From: Aequorivita xiaoshiensis
GTDB taxonomy: Bacteria > Bacteroidota > Bacteroidia > Flavobacteriales > Flavobacteriaceae
DNA: 64,000 nucleotides
Direction of reading: 5' to 3'
NCBI RefSeq assembly: GCF_022008395.1
Contig: NZ_JAIRBB010000013.1
Coordinates: forward strand, 1-64,000
In this document: one piece after another, positions 8,608 to 17,274 of the stretch
How positions within the stretch are numbered: the stretch's first letter is position 1
How the letters are laid out: the number at the start of each line of letters is the position of its first letter
Program-made: the position numbers and the translations under genes
The notes under the pieces: model-generated
The model's database searches: none
Told to the model about the DNA's origin: nothing
Seen by the model: the letters and a program-made list of their open reading frames with translations, nothing else

Positions 8608-8981
8608 AAACGTAGCACAACCTTGTTTGTCCCCATTTTGTCTCGACAATTGGCTGCCTTCGTGTCGACGGATTACACTACTACAACCTAAACTTTGAAC
8701 AAGTAATCCGAATACACGCATATTAGCTCAAACCAGTGCTAAACCCTATATTTATGCTAAAAATCTAGTAATTGCAGTAATACTAAACGTTATAACCAAT
8801 TTTGACCTGTTCTGAATAAAAGCTAAATATTTTAAACATTATGTATAAAAATGATTAAGTATTTAAACTATATCCAGAATCTTTTAAATTCAAAGTTTAA
8901 AATAAAATAAAACAAAATTTATCAACTGACCACTGAATCGGAGATTAAGCAAGTTTGAAGATTGAAAAAGCATAATTCTGA
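8608..8981 (+). repeat. 374-bp cassette-type spacer
   Basis: The gap begins AAAAACGTAGCACAACC directly after the stop codon and contains AAACGTTATAACCAATTTTGACC near 8786-8808. GCACAAC and GTTATAAC are close to the R'' and R' core boxes of integron attC sites. About 170 bp of AT-rich sequence without a gene follow before the next start. Confidence 0.5.
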
Positions 8982-9269
8982 ATGGAAAAATTAACTGACC
9001 TGATAAACAAGCCTAAAAATAATATTATCGGAATTCTAACTGCAACGCTGATTTCGTGGATTATCGCAATGTCAACTGATTTATCGCCAAGTTCAGGTCA
9101 CGGCGGATTTATTCCATTAGTGTTTTTACCAATAATTGGAATATTTTTTATAGGAGTCTACTATGTTTCTCGGATTTTTACTAAAAAGTACAATTGGATT
9201 ATTAGTCTATTTGCAATAGTCTATCTTTTACATTTTGCGATTGACTTTTACTTAACGGAGAATATTTAA
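8982..9269 (+). CDS. Small three-helix membrane protein
   Basis: The 95-residue protein starts at ATG 8982. It has three hydrophobic segments, at about residues 15-30, 42-60 and 73-90, joined by short loops with a glycine/serine-rich SPSSGHGGF turn. It has no signal of enzymatic function and no family I recognise. It follows the last clear cassette-type spacer, so it may be the final member of the array or simply the first ordinary gene after it. Confidence 0.55.
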   Translation: MEKLTDLINKPKNNIIGILTATLISWIIAMSTDLSPSSGHGGFIPLVFLPIIGIFFIGVYYVSRIFTKKYNWIISLFAIVYLLHFAIDFYLTENI

Positions 9270-9456
9270 AAAAAAACGAACATGCTTTCTCCAATGTCTC
9301 GCAATCTATTGTGAACACTGAACTTGGGTGACTACAAGTTAATCTCTTCATTATCTCATTTACTGCCGGGATTATTTTCAGCTTTTATTTAGTACCTTAC
9401 GTTATAATCCACGTATCTAATCATACTCAATCATGATATGGTAATATAAATAACTG

Positions 9457-10266
9457 ATGAAAAATGACTTCATCATACAAAAACCGTTCAATGACCATCT
9501 TCAATCGCTGGTGGACTACTACTTTTATATAGATATCCCGATAACGGAGTTAAGCATGGAAGAAGAGTATGTAATTCCTTTTCCTAGAATTACGTTCGGA
9601 TATTTTTTTGAACATCCATTTTCGGTTACTAACCACTCTACCGAAGAAACTATTAAGGCGGAAATGATTATTTCTAGAATATCCACAAATCAAATTTCGG
9701 TGAAACCTATGACGGAGCGAATAAAAATTATTGGAGCTCACGTTAGACCCTATACTTTGGCCTATTTGACAAACGTGAATATTTGTGAAATGCCTTGGCT
9801 AATCAGAACAGAGAATTTGTTTGGTAAAAAAGCACTAAATTTCAAGAACAGAATCAACACATTTTCAAATCCAAAGAAAATGTTTGTAGAAATAGAGAAC
9901 ATTTTTTTAAAAACAATATTAGTTAAAGACCTTAATGTTATTACTGAAGCCATTAACATTATTGAATCGAAAAAAGGAAGTATTTCTATATCAACAATTT
10001 CGGACAAAATAGGAATTTCTAGCCGTACATTACGAAACCATTTTTATAAATCAGTTGGCTGTTCACCAAAAGAGTACATTCATTTAGTAAAATTAAAACA
10101 GGCTATTTTTCAGATGAAACATTCGACCGATTCTTTGACATCGGTGTCGTACACCCAAAATTATGCAGACCAAGCTCATTTTACAAATACGTTCAAAAAT
10201 ATAACCGGAGTTTCACCAAAAAACATACGTGGAAATATGTCTGATTTCCGATTCTTGCAATTTTGA
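9457..10266 (+). CDS. AraC-family transcription regulator with DUF6597 N-terminus
   Basis: The 269-residue protein begins with a DUF6597-type domain (about residues 1-110: an ADYYFYI-like VDYYFYIDIP and EYVIPFPRITFGYFF). It ends with an AraC/HTH_18 DNA-binding domain (about residues 165-262) with ISTISDKIGISSRTLRNHF and the second helix-turn-helix YADQAHFTNTFK. Members of this group usually control a neighbouring gene in response to a small molecule that is rarely known. The membrane protein starting 42 bp downstream is the likely target or partner. Confidence 0.85.
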   Translation: MKNDFIIQKPFNDHLQSLVDYYFYIDIPITELSMEEEYVIPFPRITFGYFFEHPFSVTNHSTEETIKAEMIISRISTNQISVKPMTERIKIIGAHVRPYTLAYLTNVNICEMPWLIRTENLFGKKALNFKNRINTFSNPKKMFVEIENIFLKTILVKDLNVITEAINIIESKKGSISISTISDKIGISSRTLRNHFYKSVGCSPKEYIHLVKLKQAIFQMKHSTDSLTSVSYTQNYADQAHFTNTFKNITGVSPKNIRGNMSDFRFLQF

Positions 10267-10308
10267 GAGTATATAATGCAATAGTTTTGTTTCATAAATT
10301 GTAAAGAA

Positions 10309-10764
10309 ATGAAACGGTCAAAAATAGTTACGGTACACATTATGGCAACAGTAATTGCCGGATTCACAATAAGCTGCTTTTTTAGCTTTTCGCTGATTGC
10401 AGAAATACTTGGAGAAGATTTGTTTATAAAACAAGTGAAAACGGGGATACTTTATTGTCTTCCGATTCTTGTTATTACAATGCCTATGTTGGCAATATCG
10501 GGGAAAAAACTTGCAGAAAGTTCAAAGAGTCTAATTGTTGCGAAAAAAATGAAAAGAATGAAATTTATTGCCTTAAATGGTGTGGTTTTAATTTTATTAG
10601 CAATTTACCTTTACTATCACGCAATTTATAAGACAATTGACAGTGCTTTTTTATATGTACAAATAGTGGAGTTATTAATCGGAGCTGTGAATTTGAGATT
10701 GATTGTATTGAACATTAATTCGGGACTAAAATTATCAGGCCGGAAATGGACAAACAGCACATAA
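10309..10764 (+). CDS. Four-helix membrane protein of unknown function
   Basis: The 151-residue protein has hydrophobic segments at about residues 9-32, 46-62, 87-105 and 115-135. It follows the AraC-type regulator by 42 bp on the same strand, so the two may be co-transcribed. The KKMKRMKF stretch between helices 2 and 3 should face the cytoplasm. I recognise no family. Confidence 0.65.
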   Translation: MKRSKIVTVHIMATVIAGFTISCFFSFSLIAEILGEDLFIKQVKTGILYCLPILVITMPMLAISGKKLAESSKSLIVAKKMKRMKFIALNGVVLILLAIYLYYHAIYKTIDSAFLYVQIVELLIGAVNLRLIVLNINSGLKLSGRKWTNST

Positions 10765-11078
10765 CTGTGGAAACAGCTGCACAAGTCATTAATTTTAAAA
10801 ATTCAGTTATTAACAAAGTTTGAAGAGATTTTAATTTATGATCAGTGTAAAGAATCGTCAGATCTCAAGCGTCATAATTACAGCATTATTGGGTTAAGGA
10901 AGGAGGTATTTGAATAAATTCTAGTTATCGGAATATATAATAAAGTACTTACCCACTTTCCTACATGTTTAATTGTAAAGCTAAAAATGTCAATATAAAA
11001 ATGGGAAATGATAAAGAGAGGGAGTAGGAAGTTTTGTAGCCTTAATTATTTAGAATATAAGGAGTTCAAGTTGCATTA

Positions 11079-11141
11079 CGATGACATCAATGCAGGTACA
11101 CATATTTTAATCTATCGATGTGAATATGTGTACATTCATCG
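11079..11141. repeat. Inverted repeat after nosY in a 378-bp gap
   Basis: The gap 10765-11142 has no supported gene. At its end, GTACACATATT (11096-11106) and AATATGTGTAC (11123-11133) form an 11-bp perfect inverted repeat, flanked by CGATGA (11079-11084) and TCATCG (11136-11141). It begins two bases beyond the nosY stop codon, so it may end the nos transcript, although no U-run follows on the minus strand. Confidence 0.6.
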
Positions 11142-11142
11142 T

Positions 11143-11925
11143 TTAAAAATCCTTCCGCTTAGCGATTCTCCAAATAAAGAAAGTTGGAATAACAACCCAA
11201 AACACTAGCATTACAAAGGATAATATCACACCAAAGCTAGTGCCGAAAAACTGTTGAAATACGGCTCCGGTATAGCCTAATAAAGCAGAAATATCGAGTT
11301 TAAGAAGTATTAAAACTCTCGACAAGTCTACTGGGTTTAGCATGGTTGCAAATAGTGAGAATTTATCTAAAGGGTAGTCTTCAAAATACAACAGCGACAT
11401 TAAAAATAATCCGTCGTAGATAACCGCCATAAAAAGCCAAAGTAAAATAGCATACCCAAAACCTTTGATTTTATTTTCATTAGAAAGTGCTATAACAAAA
11501 GCTAAAGCGGTAAAAATAAAGGTAAGAAATCCACCAGTAATTAAGAGTAATGAGAAGTCCCAGATTGCACTGCTATTAAAAATTCCATAAAAAGCAAATG
11601 GAAGTCCTAGTCCGATAATTAAACTCATTGCTAAAGAGGTGGCAACCCCAAAGTACTGCCCTAAAAAAATAGAACTTCGCTTAACAGGTTGTGCCAAAAG
11701 AAGCTCAGTAAATTCGCGAGAATTGTAATAATACATCACGCCAAAAATGGTTCCAATTAAGGGGACAAGGATGATGATAACGTTCATTAATGTTATCACT
11801 GCTTTTGATAAATCGTTGTTTAAAAACAATAGGACAATACCAAGCAGTAAATAAAACAGAAAGTATACGTAGCTCCAACGGCTTCGCATTAAATCGTAAA
11901 AACTATATTTTAATATCTTAAGCAT
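11143..11925 (-). CDS. nosY: NosY, ABC-2 permease of the nos copper/maturation system
   Basis: The 260-residue protein has six hydrophobic segments and a FTELLLAQPVKRSSIFLGQ segment after the second helix that is characteristic of NosY-type ABC-2 permeases. With NosF it should form the inner-membrane transporter that, with NosD, serves assembly of the copper-sulfide centre of N2O reductase. Its start overlaps the end of nosF by 8 bp, so the two are translationally coupled. It is the last gene of the operon. Confidence 0.92.
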   Translation of the reverse strand: MLKILKYSFYDLMRSRWSYVYFLFYLLLGIVLLFLNNDLSKAVITLMNVIIILVPLIGTIFGVMYYYNSREFTELLLAQPVKRSSIFLGQYFGVATSLAMSLIIGLGLPFAFYGIFNSSAIWDFSLLLITGGFLTFIFTALAFVIALSNENKIKGFGYAILLWLFMAVIYDGLFLMSLLYFEDYPLDKFSLFATMLNPVDLSRVLILLKLDISALLGYTGAVFQQFFGTSFGVILSFVMLVFWVVIPTFFIWRIAKRKDF

Positions 11926-12628
11926 AACTTGCGGATAAAATAGAGGCTATTGCGTGTTCAAAATCTGGTTGTTCGGTCTTAGTCTTGAGCTTAGTGATAC
12001 TACCTTTAAAGTAAATTTTTCCTTCTAAAAGGAAGACTATTTCATCGGCAATTTCTTCAACAAAACTTAAAATATGAGAGGTTACAAGAATTGTTTTTCC
12101 CTTCTCTTTTTCGGCAAAAATTAAATTCTTTAATCTTAAATGAGAAATAGGATCTAGACCGCTTGTAGGCTCGTCCAGAATAATTAACGGACTGTCGAAC
12201 ATAAAAGTAAGGACTAAGTTTACTTTTTGTTTTGTACCTCCAGAGAGGTTTACAAGCCGCTTATTCAAAAAAGGTTGCAGTTTAAACAAATCTATTAAAG
12301 CTTCGTCATGTGTTGCCTTAGTAGCTCTAAGATCTTTAATCATCTCTATAAGCTCACTTACTTTCAAATTTCCAGGGAAATTGGCTATTTGTGGTAAATA
12401 GTCAATCTTATCGCGATATTTAAAGTTGTTTTTTAAAGATTCTCCATTAAAGAGAATTTCACCTGAATCTGGTATTACCATCCCAAGAATAGCTTTTATA
12501 AGTGTAGTTTTCCCTGAACCATTCGGCCCGAGAATAGAAAATATTCCTCCTTCACCTATAGAGAGGTCTATGCCCTTTAGCACCTCGTTCTTACCAAATT
12601 TTTTATGTAAGTCTTTAATTTCTATCAT
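11918..12628 (-). CDS. nosF: NosF, ABC ATPase of the nos system
   Basis: The 236-residue ATPase has a Walker A GPNGSGKTT (about residues 33-41), the signature LSGGTKQK, and a Walker B LIILDEPTSGLD, all intact. It should power NosY. The gene starts at ATG 12628, 14 bp inside the end of nosD, and ends 8 bp inside nosY. This tight overlap and the order nosD-nosF-nosY are those of known N2O reductase clusters. Confidence 0.93.
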   Translation of the reverse strand: MIEIKDLHKKFGKNEVLKGIDLSIGEGGIFSILGPNGSGKTTLIKAILGMVIPDSGEILFNGESLKNNFKYRDKIDYLPQIANFPGNLKVSELIEMIKDLRATKATHDEALIDLFKLQPFLNKRLVNLSGGTKQKVNLVLTFMFDSPLIILDEPTSGLDPISHLRLKNLIFAEKEKGKTILVTSHILSFVEEIADEIVFLLEGKIYFKGSITKLKTKTEQPDFEHAIASILSASYA

Positions 12629-13889
12629 GGTCTATACGTTTCATTTTTGGATTTTCATCCAATAAATTGTCTGGCGTAAATACTGGAGATACTTTTTCTG
12701 AAAAGTCTATGATATCTATAAATAGACTTCGCATTAAAATTATCGTTTCTGGGGTTCGGTTTACTATATATGAAAACAGTTTTACAGGTCGATAGGGAAC
12801 ATCACCTATCCCGTTTTTATTAAGATCGTAGCCGGTATAATTACTCCAAAAATTATTGTCGAATTTATTGTCATTGATTCGTCCGTTATAGGAAATATCG
12901 AATGAATTATACAGAAAGTTATTGTTTATTACATGGTTTTGATAGCAGGCACCTTTCACTTTTAAAGCATATCCATTACTCGTAAAATCGTTGTTGGTAT
13001 ATTCCAATCGATTACTTCCTTCTACCGTTATTCCCACGGTATTTTCGAAAAACAAATTGTTTTTTATGTTGGCGTCGTTTACTTCTTTTAACAATAACCC
13101 ATAAGCCGCTGTTCCCCAGTTTTTCTGAATAATATTATTTTCAACTTGCATAAATTTTGAAAACATTAGTGCTATTCCTGCTCCATTAGTTTCAAAAGTA
13201 TTATTGATTACATAGTTGTTGTTACTAAACATGAAATGAAGTCCGTATCGAATGTTGTTCTTACTTACATTATCTTTGATAGTTATGTTATCTGAAAATT
13301 CTAGATAAATCCCATCGCGAACATTTTGCACATCATTACCAATTACCTCAACGTTTTTGCAATACCATAGATGAACTGCATTTCCAGAGTTAAACTCAGT
13401 CACAGCTTCCCCCCTAACCTTATTATTTAAAACTTTACCATCGTTAGATTTTTGAAGATAAATTCCGAAGAAAAGCTTTTCGAGTTCCAAATTCTGAATT
13501 AGGAAACCCTTGCTATTTACAACTCGAACCGCAGCATAATCTGTGGTATAACTTACGCCTACGTTTATAATTTTAAATCCGTCTATAGTAACGTTGTCTG
13601 TGCCAATGGTTATTACTTCTCCTTTTTCTTGTCCATCAATAGTGGGAAGATTTTCACCAATAAGCGTAATTCCTTTATCAATTTTAATATTAGCTTCTTT
13701 ATATACACCTTTTTTTACCAAAATCGAATCTCCTTCCGCTGCTTGTTTAACCGCCTCTTTAATAGATTTCACCGGACAAGTAGCGCATACAGTAATTGTT
13801 TGAGACCATAGGTTTTTAAGGGAAAACAAGGAAACAAAAAGGAATAATATGAAGAATTTATTTTTCAAAATTTTATTAGATTTTAGCAA
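12615..13889 (-). CDS. nosD: NosD, periplasmic parallel-beta-helix copper-delivery protein
   Basis: The protein of up to 424 residues has a signal peptide (ending LWSQ) and then about 14 right-handed parallel beta-helix turns of the CASH/PbH1 type, seen as recurring NxIxxN units such as NVEVIGNDVQNV and NITIKDNV. NosD is the periplasmic partner of NosF and NosY. The start is uncertain: TTG 13889 and TTG 13868 are both possible and both lead into the same signal peptide. It is 97 bp from nosL. Confidence 0.92.
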   Translation of the reverse strand: MLKSNKILKNKFFILFLFVSLFSLKNLWSQTITVCATCPVKSIKEAVKQAAEGDSILVKKGVYKEANIKIDKGITLIGENLPTIDGQEKGEVITIGTDNVTIDGFKIINVGVSYTTDYAAVRVVNSKGFLIQNLELEKLFFGIYLQKSNDGKVLNNKVRGEAVTEFNSGNAVHLWYCKNVEVIGNDVQNVRDGIYLEFSDNITIKDNVSKNNIRYGLHFMFSNNNYVINNTFETNGAGIALMFSKFMQVENNIIQKNWGTAAYGLLLKEVNDANIKNNLFFENTVGITVEGSNRLEYTNNDFTSNGYALKVKGACYQNHVINNNFLYNSFDISYNGRINDNKFDNNFWSNYTGYDLNKNGIGDVPYRPVKLFSYIVNRTPETIILMRSLFIDIIDFSEKVSPVFTPDNLLDENPKMKRIDHDRN

Positions 13890-13986
13890 TACTATGCTTG
13901 CAACTCAATCGATTTAGAAATTAAAAACATGGTTTCAGACAGGCTTCTTAGCGCCTTAAAATTTAAAAAACTGCAGAAGTCTATTT

Positions 13987-14421
13987 CTATTTCAATTTTA
14001 AGTGTTTCTGAATATCATTCCAGTTATATATTTTACCAGTAAACGTTTCTTGTGCTTTTTGAGCCTCTTCGATATTTGTAAATGCAGATAGGTTAGCCCC
14101 CATAGGACTTTGTAAATTTTCACTTACCAAATAGGATGCGTTTGAAGCATCAATCAATTCACTTGGATTATTTAGGTTAGCCACTATTTTATACGCCATT
14201 TCTGTGTCCTTAAATTCATCTTGTAAGGAATGAACCATACATTCAATAGCATCATATTTATACGCCTTCCCTTTAGCCGTAACCATCTGTGCAGCGTGTT
14301 GTCTATCTACAATAGTCATATCGCAATAATAACAAGCATCTGAGCCATAATTAATGGGTTTCGGTTGGATATTACAGGCTGCAAACACCAATGAAATTAG
14401 TAATAATTGTATGACTTTCAT
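13987..14421 (-). CDS. nosL: NosL, outer-membrane/periplasmic copper lipoprotein
   Basis: I place the start at ATG 14421, which gives a lipoprotein signal ending LVFAAC with the lipidated cysteine at residue 16. An upstream ATG at 14454 would add 11 residues before the signal. Residues 30-35 are CYYCDM, the metal-binding CxxCxM-type motif of NosL, which delivers Cu(I) for N2O reductase maturation. The rest follows the NosL fold. It lies between the membrane protein at 14515 and nosD. Confidence 0.93.
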   Translation of the reverse strand: MKVIQLLLISLVFAACNIQPKPINYGSDACYYCDMTIVDRQHAAQMVTAKGKAYKYDAIECMVHSLQDEFKDTEMAYKIVANLNNPSELIDASNASYLVSENLQSPMGANLSAFTNIEEAQKAQETFTGKIYNWNDIQKHLKLK

Positions 14422-14514
14422 GATTTTAAAAGTTTTAAGGTTTACCCCTTTCATTTTAATAAGACGTATATATATTTTATTAATTCACATTCCGCTAAAC
14501 AAGGGAAAGGAGTA

Positions 14515-15132
14515 TTAATTATATTCTTTTTTATATTCTTTTTTACCAACAAAGAAGGCTACTACAGTTAATAACATCCCAGTAAGTATCATATAAGCTC
14601 CTGCTCCTGGCCAAGAATCTACATCGAAATTCAACATTTTTTGATACCCGATAAGCGGTGGTTTATAAGTCATAGGTGTACCATCAGGGTTTTCTAACTT
14701 CATTATAGCTTTTGGATCGAGGTCTGTTCCGTATTCTATCAACCAAAGGTTAAAATCATACATCCCTAATAAACCTAGAATGGACATTACTATAAACCAA
14801 CCTAAAAACCATTTATAACTTACTTTTCCTAAGAAGCCAAGAATTCCGATGATGACCCCCAATGCAACCATAAGTCCGATTACTTTTGGAAACACATCGA
14901 ACTCCCACATTTCTTCCACTTTAGGGATTGGTTTCATCCCGATATAGTGGTTAATGCCGTCGATATTTTGAATATCAAATTCTTCAACCCCTTGAATTCC
15001 TTGAATGTAAATATCCATTCCTAAAGGCTGTGGATATTGTGGTGCACCAAGCATAATATTCCACAATGGGAATTTAAAAAGACCCAATAATAGCAAGGAG
15101 CCAATTATCATTATTATTCCTGCTTTTTTCAT
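14515..15132 (-). CDS. Membrane protein of Bacteroidota-type nos clusters
   Basis: The 205-residue protein has predicted membrane segments at about residues 4-26, 82-103, 108-130 and 176-196. A long extracytoplasmic loop carries the motif NHYIGMKPI and another acidic loop lies between helices 3 and 4. It is encoded between nosZ and nosL, so a role in N2O reductase maturation or copper handling is likely from context. I know of no assigned function. The hairpin at 15189-15218 separates it from nosZ. Confidence 0.8.
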   Translation of the reverse strand: MKKAGIIMIIGSLLLLGLFKFPLWNIMLGAPQYPQPLGMDIYIQGIQGVEEFDIQNIDGINHYIGMKPIPKVEEMWEFDVFPKVIGLMVALGVIIGILGFLGKVSYKWFLGWFIVMSILGLLGMYDFNLWLIEYGTDLDPKAIMKLENPDGTPMTYKPPLIGYQKMLNFDVDSWPGAGAYMILTGMLLTVVAFFVGKKEYKKEYN

Positions 15133-15188
15133 TTGTAAGAGATATTAGATGTGAGATGTATTGAATTTTAGGATTTAATTACTTTAAA

Positions 15189-15218
15189 AAGACGGGGGAA
15201 ATCAACAACCCCCGTCTT
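15189..15218 (-). terminator. Strong hairpin between nosZ and the rest of the nos operon
   Basis: AAGACGGGGG (15189-15198) pairs perfectly with CCCCCGTCTT (15209-15218) across a 10-nt loop. On the minus strand the stem is followed by TTTAAAG, a short U-run. It lies downstream of the nosZ stop and upstream of the membrane protein, so it is either a partial terminator that lowers expression of the maturation genes or a 3' mRNA stabiliser for nosZ. Confidence 0.75.
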
Positions 15219-15271
15219 CACTGAAAATACTACTAATCACTAATATGTATTTTCACTACTAAAAACATCTT

Positions 15272-17242
15272 TTAATCTTCACCTAAAGTCCAAGACAATT
15301 CAATATCCGAATCAGCGGGGCTAACACGTACATATCCTTGCATTTCTTGGTGAAGTGCCGAACAGAAGTCGGTACAGTAGAATGGCCATACACCTACTTG
15401 TTTTGGTTCCCAAACTAAAGTTTCGGTTGCTCCTGGCATAATTAGCATTTCGGCATTATTTGCACCAATTACTGCGAAACCGTGAGGTACATCAAAATCT
15501 TGTTCGTGGTTTGTAATATGGAAATATACTTTGTCACCCACTTTTACACCTTCAATGTTATCAGGGTTAAAGTGACTTCTAATCATATTCATATAAATAT
15601 GAACTTCTTTTCCATCGCGCTCCACTCTAACATCGCTGTTGTCTAATACTGCATATTTGTGTTTGTTTTCTGCTAGTTTGAAAATTTTTCTAGACTTCGG
15701 AGCTACCATTTCTGCAGGAATAGCAGCTGCGTAGTGAGGTTCACCAATAGTAGGAAAGTCTAGCAATAGTTCCATTTTATCTCCAGTAATATCAAATAAT
15801 TGAGCAGATTGGGTAAGTTCAGGACCGGTAGGCAAGTATCTATCTTTTGTAATTTTATTTAAGGCTACAAAGTATTTTCCAAATGGCTTACGTGAGTTTC
15901 CTCCAGGAATCATCCCGTGACCTACAGAGTAGAATACTGGTTGACGGTCTAATACTTCCCAAGTTCCCACTTTCCATTTTACAACTTCAGAAGAGATAAA
16001 GAAGGTTGTATAAGCATTTCCTTTTCCATCAAATTCAGTGTGTAATGGGCCTAATCCTGGTTGTTTTACAACTCCAGCAAGAATATCCTCAAAGTTTAAA
16101 ATTGGAATACCATAGGCTTCTCCATCAAATTTCTTGTTTTCGATGGCATCAAGCATTTTAGTAAAACTGTGAACAGTTAAATCGGCAGAAAGTTTTCCAT
16201 TACCGATAATGTATTCTCCAGTAGGATCTACGTCACATCCGTGAGGAGATTTTGGAGTTGGCAGAAAGTAAACTGCTCCTGGCACTTCTAATGGGTCTAC
16301 AGTAAGAACCTCATCAATCATAGTAGAAGTTGCAGTATGCGTATGCTCATCTAAAACGTTGTGTGCATATTTAGCTGGTACTTTTTTCCCGCCACCATTA
16401 TTTACGTATTCTTCAATTTTTTTCCAGTTTACAGCCGCAATAAAGTCTTTATCGTTTTGTGAAGCGTTTACTTCCAATAACGAGTGGGCTTCCTCGGTAT
16501 TATATGTAGTAAAGAAGAACCAACCATGACTCTTATCACGTCCTGGGTGAGAGAGGTCGTAGTTAAATCCAGGCATCATTAGCTGGAATTTAATATTCAT
16601 TCTTCCTGATTCTTGATCTACCTTAATAAAAGTTAAGGCCCCTTTAAAGTTACCCTTGTATTCATTAATAGACATATCTTTCTGTGGCACTGGCACAGAG
16701 AAACGTGTTCCTGCTACAACGTACTCAGTATTTTCAGTAATAAATGAAGAACTGTGGTTACCCGCACTATTTGGGATTTCAATAATTTCTTCAGTTTTAA
16801 AACTTTCTAAACCTATACGTGCGATACGTGGAGTGTTGTTACCATTAATAAATATCCAACGTCCATCTAGTACTCCTTCAGTTTGAGAAATATCAGGGTG
16901 GTGAGAGTCGTCCCAAGGTACAAAACCGAAAGATGTATTTAGCATTGGTTTAGTCTCCTCGGTATATCCCCATCCATTTTCTGGGTTCTGAGAAAACACT
17001 GGAAGTACTTTTAACAAACGTCCTGATGGTAATCCGTACACACCAAGTTGTCCACTAAATCCTCCAGACATAAATCCGTAAAACTCGTCATGCTCTCCGG
17101 GAGCCACATACACCCTTTCGGCAGCATTGGTTGCCAAACCTCCTTGGCTTCCACTTTTGCTCTTTTTTGTTCCGCCATCATTACAGCTAACCAAACCGGC
17201 TACCATAATCGCGGATATTAAAATATTAATTGATTTTTTCAT
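15272..17242 (-). CDS. nosZ: Nitrous oxide reductase, clade II (Sec-type), with lipobox
   Basis: The 656-residue enzyme reduces N2O to N2 in the periplasm. The C-terminal CuA domain has Cys623, Cys627, His631 and Met634 in the pattern Cx3Cx3Hx2M. The N-terminal propeller carries the histidines expected for the CuZ centre (DDSHHPD, SPHGCDVD, GPLHTEFD, VGHGMIPGG, EPHYAA). No Tat motif is present; the N-terminus is a short Sec signal ending GLVSC with a lipobox at residues 17-20. It may therefore be a lipoprotein. The operon lacks nosR in this window, as in other clade II systems, and includes a cytochrome c as a likely electron donor. Confidence 0.96.
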   Translation of the reverse strand: MKKSINILISAIMVAGLVSCNDGGTKKSKSGSQGGLATNAAERVYVAPGEHDEFYGFMSGGFSGQLGVYGLPSGRLLKVLPVFSQNPENGWGYTEETKPMLNTSFGFVPWDDSHHPDISQTEGVLDGRWIFINGNNTPRIARIGLESFKTEEIIEIPNSAGNHSSSFITENTEYVVAGTRFSVPVPQKDMSINEYKGNFKGALTFIKVDQESGRMNIKFQLMMPGFNYDLSHPGRDKSHGWFFFTTYNTEEAHSLLEVNASQNDKDFIAAVNWKKIEEYVNNGGGKKVPAKYAHNVLDEHTHTATSTMIDEVLTVDPLEVPGAVYFLPTPKSPHGCDVDPTGEYIIGNGKLSADLTVHSFTKMLDAIENKKFDGEAYGIPILNFEDILAGVVKQPGLGPLHTEFDGKGNAYTTFFISSEVVKWKVGTWEVLDRQPVFYSVGHGMIPGGNSRKPFGKYFVALNKITKDRYLPTGPELTQSAQLFDITGDKMELLLDFPTIGEPHYAAAIPAEMVAPKSRKIFKLAENKHKYAVLDNSDVRVERDGKEVHIYMNMIRSHFNPDNIEGVKVGDKVYFHITNHEQDFDVPHGFAVIGANNAEMLIMPGATETLVWEPKQVGVWPFYCTDFCSALHQEMQGYVRVSPADSDIELSWTLGED

Positions 17243-17274
17243 TGGTCTATTATTTAAGTTACATTGTTTTAAAA

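Noticed and set aside
58-8981. A complete integron
   Set aside because: The spacers resemble attC sites, but no integrase or attI is in the window, so I report a cassette-like array only.
11008-11208. 66-codon + strand frame
   Set aside because: It overlaps the nosY end and the inverted repeat and resembles no protein.
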